From: Saccharomonospora marina XMU15
Lineage (GTDB): Bacteria; Actinomycetota; Actinomycetes; Mycobacteriales; Pseudonocardiaceae
NCBI RefSeq assembly: GCF_000244955.1
Contig: NZ_CM001439.1
Span: 901,767-965,766 of the forward strand
Direction: 5' to 3'
Length of the DNA: 64,000 nucleotides
The notes beneath the pieces are model-generated. The model ran no database searches, was not told the DNA's origin, and saw only the letters and a program-made list of their open reading frames with translations. The position numbers and the translations under genes were made by a program. Position 1 is the stretch's first letter. Each line of letters starts with the position of its first letter. This document shows, piece by piece, positions 43,447-51,616 of this stretch.

Positions 43447-44532
43447 GTGCCGGAACTAGTCGTGGTCGCCGAGCAGTTGCTGGCCCCGGTGCCGGGAGGC
43501 ACGGGCCGCTACACCGCGGAGCTGTTGCGCGCGCTGGCGCACACCGTGCCGCCGGGCTGGACGCTGTCGAGCGTGGTGGCCAATCACCGCGACGTCGAGC
43601 GGGCACGGGTTGCGGGCGTGCGGGGGCCGCGCGTGTTGCCGGTGCCGCCTCGCGCGCTGGTGGCCGCGTGGCAGGCGGGACTCCCGCTGTGGCCGGGCGG
43701 TGCGGCCGTGCACGCTCCGACGCCGCTCGCGCCGCCGAAAGCTCGCCGTGGTGGCACGCTGTCGGTCACGGTGCACGACACCGTTCCGTGGACGCATCCG
43801 GGCACCCTGACCCCGCGTGGCGCGCGCTGGCACCGGGCGGTGATCCGCAGGGCCGCACTGCGTGCCGACGCGCTGGTGGTGCCCACCAAGGCGGTGGCGA
43901 CCGAACTCGCCCAGTACGTCGAGGCCTGCGCTGCCGTCCACGTCATCGGGCACGGGGTCTCGGAGCTGGGCCCGCCTGCGGCGATGGACCTGCCCGACAA
44001 GTACGTGCTCGCCGTCAGCACGATCGAGCCTCGCAAGGGAATCGACGTGCTCGTGGAGGCGATGGCACTGCTGCGCGCGTCGGGGCAGCAGGTGCCGTTG
44101 TTGCTGGCGGGCCAGCCCGGCTGGGGTGGACTGGACCCGGTGCGGCTGGCCCGCGAGCACGGCCTGCCGCAGGACGCGGTCCGGGTACTGGGCAGGGTCA
44201 CCGACGCCGAACTCGCGGCCGTGCTGCGCGGGGCCCGCGTGGTCGCCGCGCCGAGCCTGGCGGAGGGCTTCGGGTTGGTGGTGCTGGAGGCGATGGCGGC
44301 CGGAGCTCCCGTGGTGCACTCCGACGCGCCCGCCCTCGTCGAGGTGGCGGGCGGGGCCGCGGTGGTCGTACCACGGGGCGACGCCCGTGCGCTGGCCGCC
44401 TCGTTGCGGGAGGTGCTGGGTTCTCCCGCGCGCGCGGCCGAACTGGCGGCGGCGGGCAGGGCGAGGGCGGCGGAGTTTCGCTGGCACGACGCGGCCCGGC
44501 GGGTGTGGGCGTTGCATGCCGATGTGAGCTGA
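43447..44532 (+). CDS. Glycosyltransferase, GT4 family
   Basis: A 361-residue retaining GT-B enzyme. Signature segments: LVVVAEQLLAPVPGGTGRYTAELLRAL at the acceptor side, KYVLAVSTIEPRKGIDVLVEAMALL, VPLLLAGQPGWGGLDPVRL, and EGFGLVVLEAMAAGAPVVHSDAPALVEV with the E-x7-E pair. The GTG at 43447 is used as start. Similar to the next gene (about the same length, same PRKG, AGQPGW, EGFG motifs), so the two are probably a tandem duplication. Sugar and acceptor unknown; part of the polysaccharide island between rmlD and wbbL. Confidence 0.9.
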   Translation: MPELVVVAEQLLAPVPGGTGRYTAELLRALAHTVPPGWTLSSVVANHRDVERARVAGVRGPRVLPVPPRALVAAWQAGLPLWPGGAAVHAPTPLAPPKARRGGTLSVTVHDTVPWTHPGTLTPRGARWHRAVIRRAALRADALVVPTKAVATELAQYVEACAAVHVIGHGVSELGPPAAMDLPDKYVLAVSTIEPRKGIDVLVEAMALLRASGQQVPLLLAGQPGWGGLDPVRLAREHGLPQDAVRVLGRVTDAELAAVLRGARVVAAPSLAEGFGLVVLEAMAAGAPVVHSDAPALVEVAGGAAVVVPRGDARALAASLREVLGSPARAAELAAAGRARAAEFRWHDAARRVWALHADVS

Positions 44533-44589
44533 GAGCCCGTTTTACGGGAACGAGACCAGCGCGATCGCACGGGGTCGTAGGCTGCACGG

Positions 44590-45738
44590 GTGCGAGAACC
44601 CCGCGTGCTGATCGATGCCACGGCCGTGCCTGCCGACCGTGGTGGCGTGGGCCGTTACGTCGACTCGCTGGTCGCCGCGCTTGACGAGATCGGTACCGCT
44701 CTCACCGTGATGTGCCAGCCGAGGGATGTGCGCCTCTATGCGGAACTGGCGCCGCATGCCCGGGTGGTCGGTACCGCCGAGTCGACCTCCACCAGAACGG
44801 CGCGGCTGACGTGGGAACAGACGACGTTGCCGAGGATGATCCGCAGGCTCGGCATCGACGTGGTGCATTCACCGCACTACACGATGCCGCTGGCGAGCAG
44901 CGCCGCTTCCGTGGTCACCCTGCACGACGCGACCTTCTTCACCGACGCGGTGCTGCACTCGTCGGTCAAGGCGCGGTTCTTCCGTGCGTGGACGGTCGCG
45001 GCGCTGCGGCGTGCCTCGCTGTGTGTCGTGCCCAGCGCGGCCACCGCACGGGAACTGGCAAGGGTTGCCCGGGTGCCCGGCGCCGAGTTGGAGATCATCC
45101 AGCACGGCGTGGACGAGGAACGCTTCCATCCGCCTGCTCCCGAGGAGGTTCGCGCGGCACGGGACGCGGTCGGTCTCGGGGACATGCCGTATGTGGCCTT
45201 CCTCGGGGCGCTCGAACCGCGCAAGAACGTGCCTGCGTTGATCAGGGGATTCTCGCTCGCGGTCGCGCAGCGGCCTGCCCCGCCCGCACTGGTGCTGGCG
45301 GGGCAGCCCGGCTGGGACAGCCAGGTCGAGAAGGCGCTCGACGCGGCACCGCACCGGCTGCGGGTGATCCGCGCGGGGTACCTGCCGTTCGACACGCTGG
45401 CAGGCTTCCTCGGGGGCGCGGAGGTGGTGGCCTATCCGAGTCTCGGCGAGGGATTCGGCCTTCCCGTGCTGGAAGCGATGGCCTCGGGAGCCTGCGTGCT
45501 GACCACCCGCAGGCTCGCGCTTCCCGAGGTCGGCGGGGACGCGGTGGCCTACTGCGGCGTCGGGGCGGGTGACGTGGCGGCAGCACTACGCGAGTTGCTC
45601 GACGACCCGTCACGCCGTGCCGTGCTCGCCGAGGCGGCCCAGCGCAGGGCCAAGGAGTTCTCCTGGGCAACCAGCGCCGGGCGGCATCGCGAGGCATACG
45701 ACCGCGCCTGGCACAAACACCGCGCGGGCAGGGGCTGA
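44590..45738 (+). CDS. Glycosyltransferase, GT4 family
   Basis: A 382-residue GT-B enzyme with VLIDATAVPADRGGVGRYVDSLVAAL, VVHSPHYTMPLASSAASVVTLHDATFF, YVAFLGALEPRKNVPALIRGF, ALVLAGQPGWDSQVEKAL and EGFGLPVLEAMASGACVLTTRRLALPEV. The opening resembles mannosyltransferases of actinobacterial polysaccharides, but the donor is not fixed by sequence. It begins 58 bases after the paralogue upstream, on the same strand, and is followed by the rhamnosyltransferase gene about 76 bases on. Confidence 0.9.
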   Translation: MREPRVLIDATAVPADRGGVGRYVDSLVAALDEIGTALTVMCQPRDVRLYAELAPHARVVGTAESTSTRTARLTWEQTTLPRMIRRLGIDVVHSPHYTMPLASSAASVVTLHDATFFTDAVLHSSVKARFFRAWTVAALRRASLCVVPSAATARELARVARVPGAELEIIQHGVDEERFHPPAPEEVRAARDAVGLGDMPYVAFLGALEPRKNVPALIRGFSLAVAQRPAPPALVLAGQPGWDSQVEKALDAAPHRLRVIRAGYLPFDTLAGFLGGAEVVAYPSLGEGFGLPVLEAMASGACVLTTRRLALPEVGGDAVAYCGVGAGDVAAALRELLDDPSRRAVLAEAAQRRAKEFSWATSAGRHREAYDRAWHKHRAGRG

Positions 45739-45814
45739 ATCCGCGGTCGCAGACGCTTTCCGGCACCGACGACCACCGAACCGGCACTCACCGTGGTGGG
45801 TGCACAATGTCCGC

Positions 45815-46678
45815 GTGACCGAGCCGAAGACCTACGGCGACGCAGTCGCGGTGGTGACCGTGACGTACTCGCCCGGCGAGACCCTCGATCGCTTCCTCGA
45901 CACCCTCGACAAGGCGACCGACCGTGACGTGACCGTGGTGCTCGCCGACAACGGCTCGGTCGACGGCGCGCCGGAGCGGGCCGCCGAGCGGGAGCACGTC
46001 CGGTTGGTGCGCACCGGCGGCAATCTCGGCTACGGCGGGGCGGTCAACCGCGGTGTGGCCGAACTCGACGACAGCGTCGGCTGGGTGGTGATCGCCAACC
46101 CCGACCTGGAATGGGACCCCGGCTCGCTGGACACGTTGCTGGAAGTGGCGCGGCGGTGGCCGAGGGGCGCGGCGTTCGGGCCGCTGATCCGCGAGCCCGA
46201 CGGCAGTGTTTACCCCTCGGCCCGGCTGCTGCCCTCGCTCGGCCGCGGGGTCGGGCATGCCCTGCTGGGCAAGGTATGGCCCGCCAACCCGTGGACGCGT
46301 GCCTACCGGCAGGACAGGGCGCTGCCGAGCGAGCGCACGGCGGGGTGGCTTTCCGGCTCGTGCCAACTGGTCAGGCGGGTGGCGTTCGACTCGGTCGGCG
46401 GGTTCGACCCGAGGTACTTCATGTACTTCGAGGACGTCGACTTCGGGGACCGACTCGGCAGGGCGGGTTGGCTCAACGTGTACGCGCCATCGGCGAGCGT
46501 GATGCACATCGGGGGGCAGGCGACGTCCAAGGCCTCGGCACGGATGCTCGCCGCGCACCACGAGAGCGCCTACCGCTACCTGGCCGACCGGCATCGTGGC
46601 CTGCTGTGGAAACCGCTGCTGTGGGCCATCCGCGTGGGGTTGGCCGTGCGGTTGCGGCTGGAGACGCGGCGCGGCTGA
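45815..46678 (+). CDS. wbbL: Rhamnosyltransferase-type GT2, WbbL-like
   Basis: Adds L-rhamnose from dTDP-rhamnose to the polyprenyl-linked GlcNAc that anchors arabinogalactan. The 287-residue GT-A protein contains VAVVTVTYSPGETLDRFLDTLD, VVLADNGSVDGAPERAAE, NLGYGGAVNRGVAEL, ANPDLEWDPGSLDTLL and FMYFEDVDFGDRLGRAGWL, in the order of mycobacterial WbbL, where it follows rmlD and precedes manB. Here it precedes manB too, but five glycosyltransferase genes separate it from rmlD. The GTG at 45815 gives the expected short N-terminus; an earlier GTG is possible. Confidence 0.88.
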   Translation: MTEPKTYGDAVAVVTVTYSPGETLDRFLDTLDKATDRDVTVVLADNGSVDGAPERAAEREHVRLVRTGGNLGYGGAVNRGVAELDDSVGWVVIANPDLEWDPGSLDTLLEVARRWPRGAAFGPLIREPDGSVYPSARLLPSLGRGVGHALLGKVWPANPWTRAYRQDRALPSERTAGWLSGSCQLVRRVAFDSVGGFDPRYFMYFEDVDFGDRLGRAGWLNVYAPSASVMHIGGQATSKASARMLAAHHESAYRYLADRHRGLLWKPLLWAIRVGLAVRLRLETRRG

Positions 46679-46705
46679 GCCGCCCGGCCGCGGCCGGTTA
46701 CGGCT
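46678..46705. terminator. Candidate hairpin between convergent wbbL and hypothetical gene
   Basis: Directly after the wbbL stop, the perfect palindrome CCGGCCGCGGCCGG (46684-46697) is framed by the pair AGCCG (46678-46682) and CGGCT (46701-46705). The stem could end transcription from both sides. No U-run follows. Confidence 0.4.
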
Positions 46706-46711
46706 GCCCGG

Positions 46712-47065
46712 TCACAGCCCCTCGAGCCTGCGGGCGACGTTCGATCGGGCCGGCCTGGTCCTGGTGGTCGGTACCAATCCGGTGAACTCGGTCTCCTCGA
46801 TCGAGGGCTCCTGGTTGCCCTGCGACGGTTCCAGCCGCGTGGTCGGTGCGGGCTCGGCGAGGTGACTGTCGTTCTCCCTGATCATCGAAGAGGGCAGCAC
46901 GGTGGTGCTGTCCGGATCGGTCTCGTCGATGCGGTCGACGACGGATCTGGGGATCTGCTGGGTGTTCGCGGCGTCCATGGGCGACGTCATGTTGTCGGGA
47001 GTGACAACACCGTGACGTGCCTGTGCGCGGAAGAGCACGGCGTCCGCCCGATCGCGGGGATCCAT
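46712..47065 (-). CDS. Hypothetical hydrophilic protein
   Basis: An unrecognised 117-residue protein with no membrane segment or Cys. It has a short conserved-looking N-terminus (MDPRDRADAVLFRAQARHGVVTPDNMTSPMDAAN) and then a disordered stretch rich in Thr, Ser, Pro, Asp and Glu, ending in basic residues (TRTRPARSNVARRLEGL). The ATG at 47065 has GAGGCGAGGAG directly upstream, which is a strong site; a longer frame to 47218 lacks one. It is divergent from manB. It could be a regulatory or substrate protein (many Ser/Thr for kinases), which is speculation. Confidence 0.75.
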   Translation of the reverse strand: MDPRDRADAVLFRAQARHGVVTPDNMTSPMDAANTQQIPRSVVDRIDETDPDSTTVLPSSMIRENDSHLAEPAPTTRLEPSQGNQEPSIEETEFTGLVPTTRTRPARSNVARRLEGL

Positions 47066-47211
47066 CTCCTCGCCTCCCCGTAACCTCACCGGGGGCCCTC
47101 TCTCAACGGGGCCGCCGCCTTGCTGTCTAGGGTAGGCCCTCTGGCCGGTGACCGTTAGGCCTTCCCCCGGTTTGTCACCGCCGCCGAGCCAGGAATGGAG
47201 GGTTGCACGCG

Positions 47212-48291
47212 ATGACATCCGTTTCCGGAGTTGACGCCGTCGTCCTTGTGGGCGGTAAGGGCACGCGGCTACGCCCGCTGACGCTGTCGGCGCCGAAACC
47301 CATGCTGCCCACCGCGGGCGCCCCCTTCCTCTCCCACCTGCTTTCCCGGATCAGCGACGCCGGAATCACGCATGTGGTCCTCGGCACCTCCTACCGCGCG
47401 GAGGTCTTTCGGGAGTACTTCGGTGACGGCTCGGCCATGGGTCTCGAACTCGACTACGTCGTCGAGGAGGAACCGCTCGACACCGGCGGAGCGATCCGCA
47501 ACGTCGCCGACCGGTTGCGTGCCGACGATGCGGTGATCTTCAACGGCGACATCCTCTCCGGTGCCGATCTCGGCGCGTTGGTCGACACCCACCGCGCGGC
47601 GGACGCCGACGTGACGCTGCACCTGCAACGGGTCGCCGACCCCAGCCGGTTCGGTTCGGTACCCACCGACCGCGACGGCCGGGTCACGGCGTTTCTTGAG
47701 AAGACTCCCGATCCGCCGACGGACCAGATCAACGCGGGCTGCTACGTGTTCCGGCGGCAGACGATCGAGAAGATCCCGACGGGCAGGCGGGTCTCGGTGG
47801 AACGGGAGACCTTCCCCGGCCTGCTGGCCGACGGCGCGCGTGTGCAGGGCTACGTCGACACCTCCTACTGGCTGGATGTCGGCACTCCGGAGGCGTTCGT
47901 GCGGGGCTCCGCCGACCTTGTGCGCGGGATCGCGCCGACCTCGGCGCTGCCGGGCCCGGTCGGTGATCGGCTGGTACTCGACGGCGCCTCCGTGGCAGTC
48001 GACGCCGACATTCGCGAAGGGTCGAGCGTCGGGCCGGGTGCCACGGTGGGCGCGGGTGCCCGCGTTGCGGGTTCGGTGCTGTTCGCCGACGCCCAGGTAG
48101 CAGACGGTGCCGTCGTTGAACGCTCCGTGCTGGGTGTGGGCGCTCGGGTCGGTGAGGGCGCCGTGTTGCGAGGAGTGGTGCTCGGTGACGGCGCGGTCGT
48201 GGGCTCGGGCTGTGAACTGCTCGACGGCGCCCGCGTGTGGCCGCGAGTCACGCTTGCGGACCGCTCCATCCGGTTCTCCAGTGATGCCTGA
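47212..48291 (+). CDS. manB: Mannose-1-phosphate guanylyltransferase-type nucleotidyltransferase
   Basis: Makes GDP-mannose from mannose 1-phosphate and GTP, feeding mannosylation of lipids and glycans. The 359-residue protein has the nucleotide-binding signature AVVLVGGKGTRLRPLTLSAPKPMLPTAG at about 9-36, the metal site IFNGDILSGADLG, then LEKTPDPPTDQINAGCYVF and a C-terminal left-handed beta-helix with hexapeptide repeats (VAVDADIREGSSVGPGATVGAGARVAGSVLF). Synteny with M. tuberculosis manB/manC (Rv3264c) supports the name. The ATG at 47212 is correctly spaced from GGAGGG; an in-frame TTG nine bases earlier is not. The glycosylase gene overlaps its end by eight bases. Confidence 0.9.
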   Translation: MTSVSGVDAVVLVGGKGTRLRPLTLSAPKPMLPTAGAPFLSHLLSRISDAGITHVVLGTSYRAEVFREYFGDGSAMGLELDYVVEEEPLDTGGAIRNVADRLRADDAVIFNGDILSGADLGALVDTHRAADADVTLHLQRVADPSRFGSVPTDRDGRVTAFLEKTPDPPTDQINAGCYVFRRQTIEKIPTGRRVSVERETFPGLLADGARVQGYVDTSYWLDVGTPEAFVRGSADLVRGIAPTSALPGPVGDRLVLDGASVAVDADIREGSSVGPGATVGAGARVAGSVLFADAQVADGAVVERSVLGVGARVGEGAVLRGVVLGDGAVVGSGCELLDGARVWPRVTLADRSIRFSSDA

Positions 48292-49195
48292 ACTCACCAG
48301 GGAGTACCGGCCCCCGTTCCCGACCGACATCGCGGGCGTACTGGCCCCTTCGCGGCGAGGGCGTGGTGATCCGTGCCTGCGGCACGAGGACAGCGGGCTC
48401 ACCTGGCTCACCGCGAACACCGTCGCCGGTTCGGCGACCATGGTGCTGCGGCCGCGCACGGACGGCCTCGTGCAGGCACGCGCGTGGGGCGAGGGCGCCG
48501 AAGCACTGCTCGACGGGCTTCCGGCGCTGCTCGGCGCCGACGATGACGACACCGGTTTCGTCGCTCACCACGACGCCGTGGCCGTGGCCAGACGGCGATT
48601 GCCGTGGCTTCGGCTCGGCTCGACGGGTCGGGTGTGGGACGCGCTGCTACCGGCCGTGCTCGAGCAGAAGGTCACCAGCTACGAGGCACGCCGCTCGTGG
48701 CGAGAGCTGTGCCGCCGGTTCGGCGAGCCCGCGCCCGGCCCGGCTCCGCAAGGGATGAGGGTGCCGCCCACACCGCTCGCCGTCCGCTCCATCACCGACT
48801 GGGAGTGGCACCGGGCTGGTGTGGACAGCAGTCGCCGCCGCCCGCTGGTCGCCGCCGCCCGCGTGGCTCACCGGCTCGAGGACGCGAGCGAGCTACGGGG
48901 CGCCGAGGGCAGGGCGCTGCTACGGCAGGTGCCCGGAATCGGGGTCTGGACCGCCGCGGAGATCGCGCAGCGGGCTTGGGGCGATCCGGACGCGGTCAGC
49001 TTCGGAGACTTCCACGTCCCCGCGATCGTCGGCCACGCGTTGCTTGGCAGGGAACTGGACGACGAAGGGATGCATGCCGTACTCGCGCCGTACTTCCCGC
49101 AGCGGCAGCGCGCCGTTCGCTACCTGGAGGCGGCCGGGTTCTCCCGTCCCCGGTTCGGCCCGAGACACGCGGTTCGCGACTACCGCGCGATCTGA
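48284..49195 (+). CDS. DNA-3-methyladenine glycosylase, AlkA-like (HhH-GPD)
   Basis: Excises alkylated bases. The 303-residue protein has the helix-hairpin-helix LLRQVPGIGVWTAAEIAQRAWG followed by the Gly/Pro loop and the catalytic Asp in SFGDFHVPAIVGHAL, the arrangement of the HhH-GPD superfamily, and the N-terminal half resembles the AlkA N-domain. The EQKVTSYEARRSWREL segment is the family's conserved helix before the HhH. Starts at the ATG at 48284, overlapping manB by eight bases, and its end overlaps the GntR gene on the other strand by 16 bases. Alternative name: base-excision glycosylase of unknown specificity. Confidence 0.88.
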   Translation: MPELTREYRPPFPTDIAGVLAPSRRGRGDPCLRHEDSGLTWLTANTVAGSATMVLRPRTDGLVQARAWGEGAEALLDGLPALLGADDDDTGFVAHHDAVAVARRRLPWLRLGSTGRVWDALLPAVLEQKVTSYEARRSWRELCRRFGEPAPGPAPQGMRVPPTPLAVRSITDWEWHRAGVDSSRRRPLVAAARVAHRLEDASELRGAEGRALLRQVPGIGVWTAAEIAQRAWGDPDAVSFGDFHVPAIVGHALLGRELDDEGMHAVLAPYFPQRQRAVRYLEAAGFSRPRFGPRHAVRDYRAI

Positions 49196-49878
49196 CGGTA
49201 GGCGTCCACCAGCTGTTCCTGGGCGGCGTCGAAGTACTCGGCCAGCCTCGCCTCGGCCTCGGTGAGCCGACCCTGCCCGATCAACTCCGTGATGGTGCGG
49301 TTGAGTTCGAGGTAGGGCTCGTGGAACTCGCGCGGCCGGGACATGACGTGGAAGGCCAGTCGCAGCTCTGCGAGCAGTTGCCCCATGATCTCGTCCACCC
49401 GAGGGCTTCCCGCCAAGCCCGCGATGGCTTGGTGGAAGCGCATGTTCGCGGTACCCACGTCGAGCCAGCGCTGCTCCTTGGAGGCCAGTTCCCCCGCGCT
49501 CACCGCCTGGTCGAGCGCGGCCAGCCGGGCCGGGCCCGCGCTGTCCGCGTGGCGCACCGCGCTGGTCTCCAGCATTCGCCGGATGCGGTAGAGGTCCACC
49601 ACGTCCTCGGCGCTGAGCACCCGGACGAACACCCCGCGGTGGAATTCGTGGACAAGCAGCCGTTCGTGGACCAGTAGCCGAAACGCCTCGCGGAGGGTGT
49701 TGCGCGACACCGACAGCGCCCGACCCGCGTTCTCCTCCGACAGCCGCGTTCCGGGTGGCAGCGCGCCCTCGATGATGCGTTGGCGCAGCACGTCGGCCAC
49801 CCGCTCGGCCGTGCTGGTGCGGTCCAGCAGCGAGCGGTCGCCCGCGAGGAGGTCCACCCACGGGTCTGTGGCAGTCAT
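49180..49878 (-). CDS. GntR-family regulator, FadR/FCD subfamily
   Basis: A 232-residue repressor. The winged helix is at about 20-85 (ERVADVLRQRIIEGALPPGTRLSEENAGRALSVSRNTLREAFRLLVHERLLVHEFHRGVFV), and the C-terminal helical FCD ligand domain contains DLYRIRRMLETSAVRHA and metal/ligand His residues in MRFHQAIAGLAGSPRVDEI. It is divergent from the 5-oxoproline-type cluster, so it most likely represses pxpB-pxpC and the hydro-lyase gene in response to an acid such as 5-oxoproline or D-glutamate. Two perfect palindromes lie between it and that cluster. Confidence 0.9.
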   Translation of the reverse strand: MTATDPWVDLLAGDRSLLDRTSTAERVADVLRQRIIEGALPPGTRLSEENAGRALSVSRNTLREAFRLLVHERLLVHEFHRGVFVRVLSAEDVVDLYRIRRMLETSAVRHADSAGPARLAALDQAVSAGELASKEQRWLDVGTANMRFHQAIAGLAGSPRVDEIMGQLLAELRLAFHVMSRPREFHEPYLELNRTITELIGQGRLTEAEARLAEYFDAAQEQLVDAYRQIAR

Positions 49879-49924
49879 GCACCCCTCCGATCGGCTGTGG
49901 TTCGCAGCTTACATGCGAGTTCGA

Positions 49925-49951
49925 CAAGAGTCTTGCAGGATTGTTCAACAA
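49925..49951. promoter_or_regulatory. Two perfect 11-bp palindromes, candidate GntR operator
   Basis: CAAGA-G-TCTTG at 49925-49935 and TTGTT-C-AACAA at 49941-49951, centres 16 bases apart. The second fits the TTGT-N-ACAA form bound by FadR-type GntR proteins. They lie 47 bases from the GntR start and about 48 bases before the 30-residue open frame. Position and symmetry support control of both divergent units. Confidence 0.6.
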
Positions 49952-49998
49952 CTCTGTACCGTTTCGTTGTGCACCACATCCAACCGGGAGGTCCCATC

Positions 49999-50091
49999 GT
50001 GGAGCAGGCGAACACGATTCGGATCGTCACGACGGGTGGTGCCCCGCTCGGTTCGGTACACCCGGCCGCAGAGGCGCCGAGCCGCGGCTGA
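49999..50091 (+). CDS. Possible 30-residue small protein or leader upstream of pxpB
   Basis: A short frame that begins with GTG eight bases after a strong ribosome site (GGGAGG at 49986-49991). The peptide starts MEQANTIRIVTTGGAPLG and ends PAAEAPSRG; it has no hydrophobic segment. It lies between the palindromes and pxpB, 28 bases before the pxpB start. It could be a leader peptide, a small protein, or the broken start of a lost gene. pxpA, which often begins such clusters, does not resemble it. Coding is uncertain. Confidence 0.35.
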   Translation: MEQANTIRIVTTGGAPLGSVHPAAEAPSRG

Positions 50092-50119
50092 GCCGGATCG
50101 CGAGACTGTGGAGTTGGCT

Positions 50120-50731
50120 ATGCGTGTGTTGCCGTGCGCGGATTCGGGACTGCTCGTCGAACTCGACGATCTCGACGAGGTGCGGAGGCTGCATGCGGCG
50201 CTGCGGGCAGCGCCGCTACCGGGCGTGCTCGACCTCGTCCCGGCCGCGAGAACGCTGCTGCTGCGGCTGGATCCACTCCGCGCCGATGCGGAGGAGATCG
50301 AGCAGGCGGTGCGGCAGGTCCGACCGGCCGAGGCGACCTCGCACGACAGTGAGTCGCTGGTGATCCCGGTGACCTACGACGGCGAGGACCTGGACGCGGT
50401 CGCGCGACTGACCGGCCTCACACCCGGGCAGGTCATAGCCGAACACACCGGCGTCGAGTGGACGGTCGCCTTCGGTGGATTCGCACCCGGGTTCGGGTAT
50501 CTCACCTGCGACTCCAACCGGCTGGAGGTGCCGAGGCGCACGGAATCGCGGACCCGGGTGCCCGCTGGTGCCGTCGGACTCGCCGGTGCCTTCAGCGGCG
50601 TCTACCCCCGCGAGTCGCCAGGCGGCTGGCAACTCATCGGGCGTACCGAGTTGGAGATGTGGCGGGTGGACCGGGACCCGCCCGCGTTGCTGCGTCCCGG
50701 CGTTCGAGTCAGGTTCCAGGAGGTCACGTGA
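50120..50731 (+). CDS. pxpB: 5-oxoprolinase subunit B
   Basis: Part of the ATP-dependent PxpABC 5-oxoprolinase that opens L-5-oxoproline to L-glutamate; formerly called KipI. The 203-residue protein has MRVLPCADSGLLVELDDL at the start, SLVIPVTYDGEDLDAVARLTGLTPGQVIAEH, and the signature AFGGFAPGFGYLTC with RRTESRTRVPAGAVGLAG. ATG at 50120 follows GTGGAG. Its stop overlaps the pxpC start as GTGA, so the two subunits are coupled. The A subunit (LamB/YcsF) is missing from the cluster. GntR regulation is likely. Confidence 0.92.
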   Translation: MRVLPCADSGLLVELDDLDEVRRLHAALRAAPLPGVLDLVPAARTLLLRLDPLRADAEEIEQAVRQVRPAEATSHDSESLVIPVTYDGEDLDAVARLTGLTPGQVIAEHTGVEWTVAFGGFAPGFGYLTCDSNRLEVPRRTESRTRVPAGAVGLAGAFSGVYPRESPGGWQLIGRTELEMWRVDRDPPALLRPGVRVRFQEVT

Positions 50732-51609
50732 ACGACGGGTTGGAGGTGCTCGAGCCGGGCCTGCTCGCTACGGTCCAGGATCTCGGGCGCCCCGGCCTCG
50801 CCGCGATCGGGGTCGGCGTTTCGGGTGCGGCCGACCGCGGCGCACTAAGGCTGGCCAACCGGCTCGCGGGCAACGAGGAGGACGCGGCGGCCGTCGAGGT
50901 GACCATGGGTGGCTTCGCCGCGCGGGCCCTGCGCGACCTCACCGTGGTCATCACCGGGGCGACCTGCCCGGTGTCGGTCGACGGCAGGGGAGCGGCGACC
51001 AACACGGTGCTGCGGGTGCCGTCGGGTTCGGTGCTGCGGCTGGGTATGACGACCAAGGGGCTGCGCAACTACGTGGCCGTGCGCGGCGGTGTCGCCGTCG
51101 AGCCGGTGCTGGGTTCGCGTTCGACCGACGTGCTCGCGGGGCTGGGCCCCGAACCGCTGCGGGCGGGCACGGTACTGCCGGTCGGGCCACCGCCCGGTGA
51201 CTGGCCGCCCATCGGCTTCGCACCCGTTCGTGAGCCACCCGCCGACGAACTGGTGCTGGGTGTCGTGGCGGGTCCGAGGGACGACTGGTTCGCCGACGAA
51301 GCGCTCGCCACCCTGCTGTGCTCGCCGTACGAGGTCACGGCACAGAGCAACCGGGTCGGCATCCGGCTCGACGGGCCGGCCCTGCCGAGAGTGCGGGACG
51401 AGGAGTTGCCCAGCGAAGGCATGGTTGCGGGCGCGCTGCAGGTGCCGCCCTCGAGCAGGCCGACACTGTTCCTCACCGACCACCCGGTGACCGGTGGCTA
51501 CCCGGTGATCGCCGTGGTCGTGGCCGCCGACGTCGACAAGGCGGCGCAGGCCCGTCCGGGGATGCGGCTGCGATTCGCACTGCTGAAGACAAGGTTGAGA
51601 AGAAGATGA
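50728..51609 (+). CDS. pxpC: 5-oxoprolinase subunit C
   Basis: Second subunit of the same enzyme (biotin-dependent carboxylase-like, KipA). The 293-residue protein contains [85 protein letters not shown] and [15 protein letters not shown], then [20 protein letters not shown] [16 protein letters not shown]. The GTG at 50728 lies within the pxpB stop and follows CCAGGAGG. Downstream by seven bases lies the hydro-lyase gene. These proteins work as a PxpB-PxpC pair with PxpA. Confidence 0.92.
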   Translation: MNDGLEVLEPGLLATVQDLGRPGLAAIGVGVSGAADRGALRLANRLAGNEEDAAAVEVTMGGFAARALRDLTVVITGATCPVSVDGRGAATNTVLRVPSGSVLRLGMTTKGLRNYVAVRGGVAVEPVLGSRSTDVLAGLGPEPLRAGTVLPVGPPPGDWPPIGFAPVREPPADELVLGVVAGPRDDWFADEALATLLCSPYEVTAQSNRVGIRLDGPALPRVRDEELPSEGMVAGALQVPPSSRPTLFLTDHPVTGGYPVIAVVVAADVDKAAQARPGMRLRFALLKTRLRRR

Positions 51610-51616
51610 GGCCGTG

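Noticed and set aside
42471..44684. A 737-codon plus-strand frame
   Set aside because: It crosses two glycosyltransferase genes of both strands in the wrong frame; Arg/Gly-rich and without motif.
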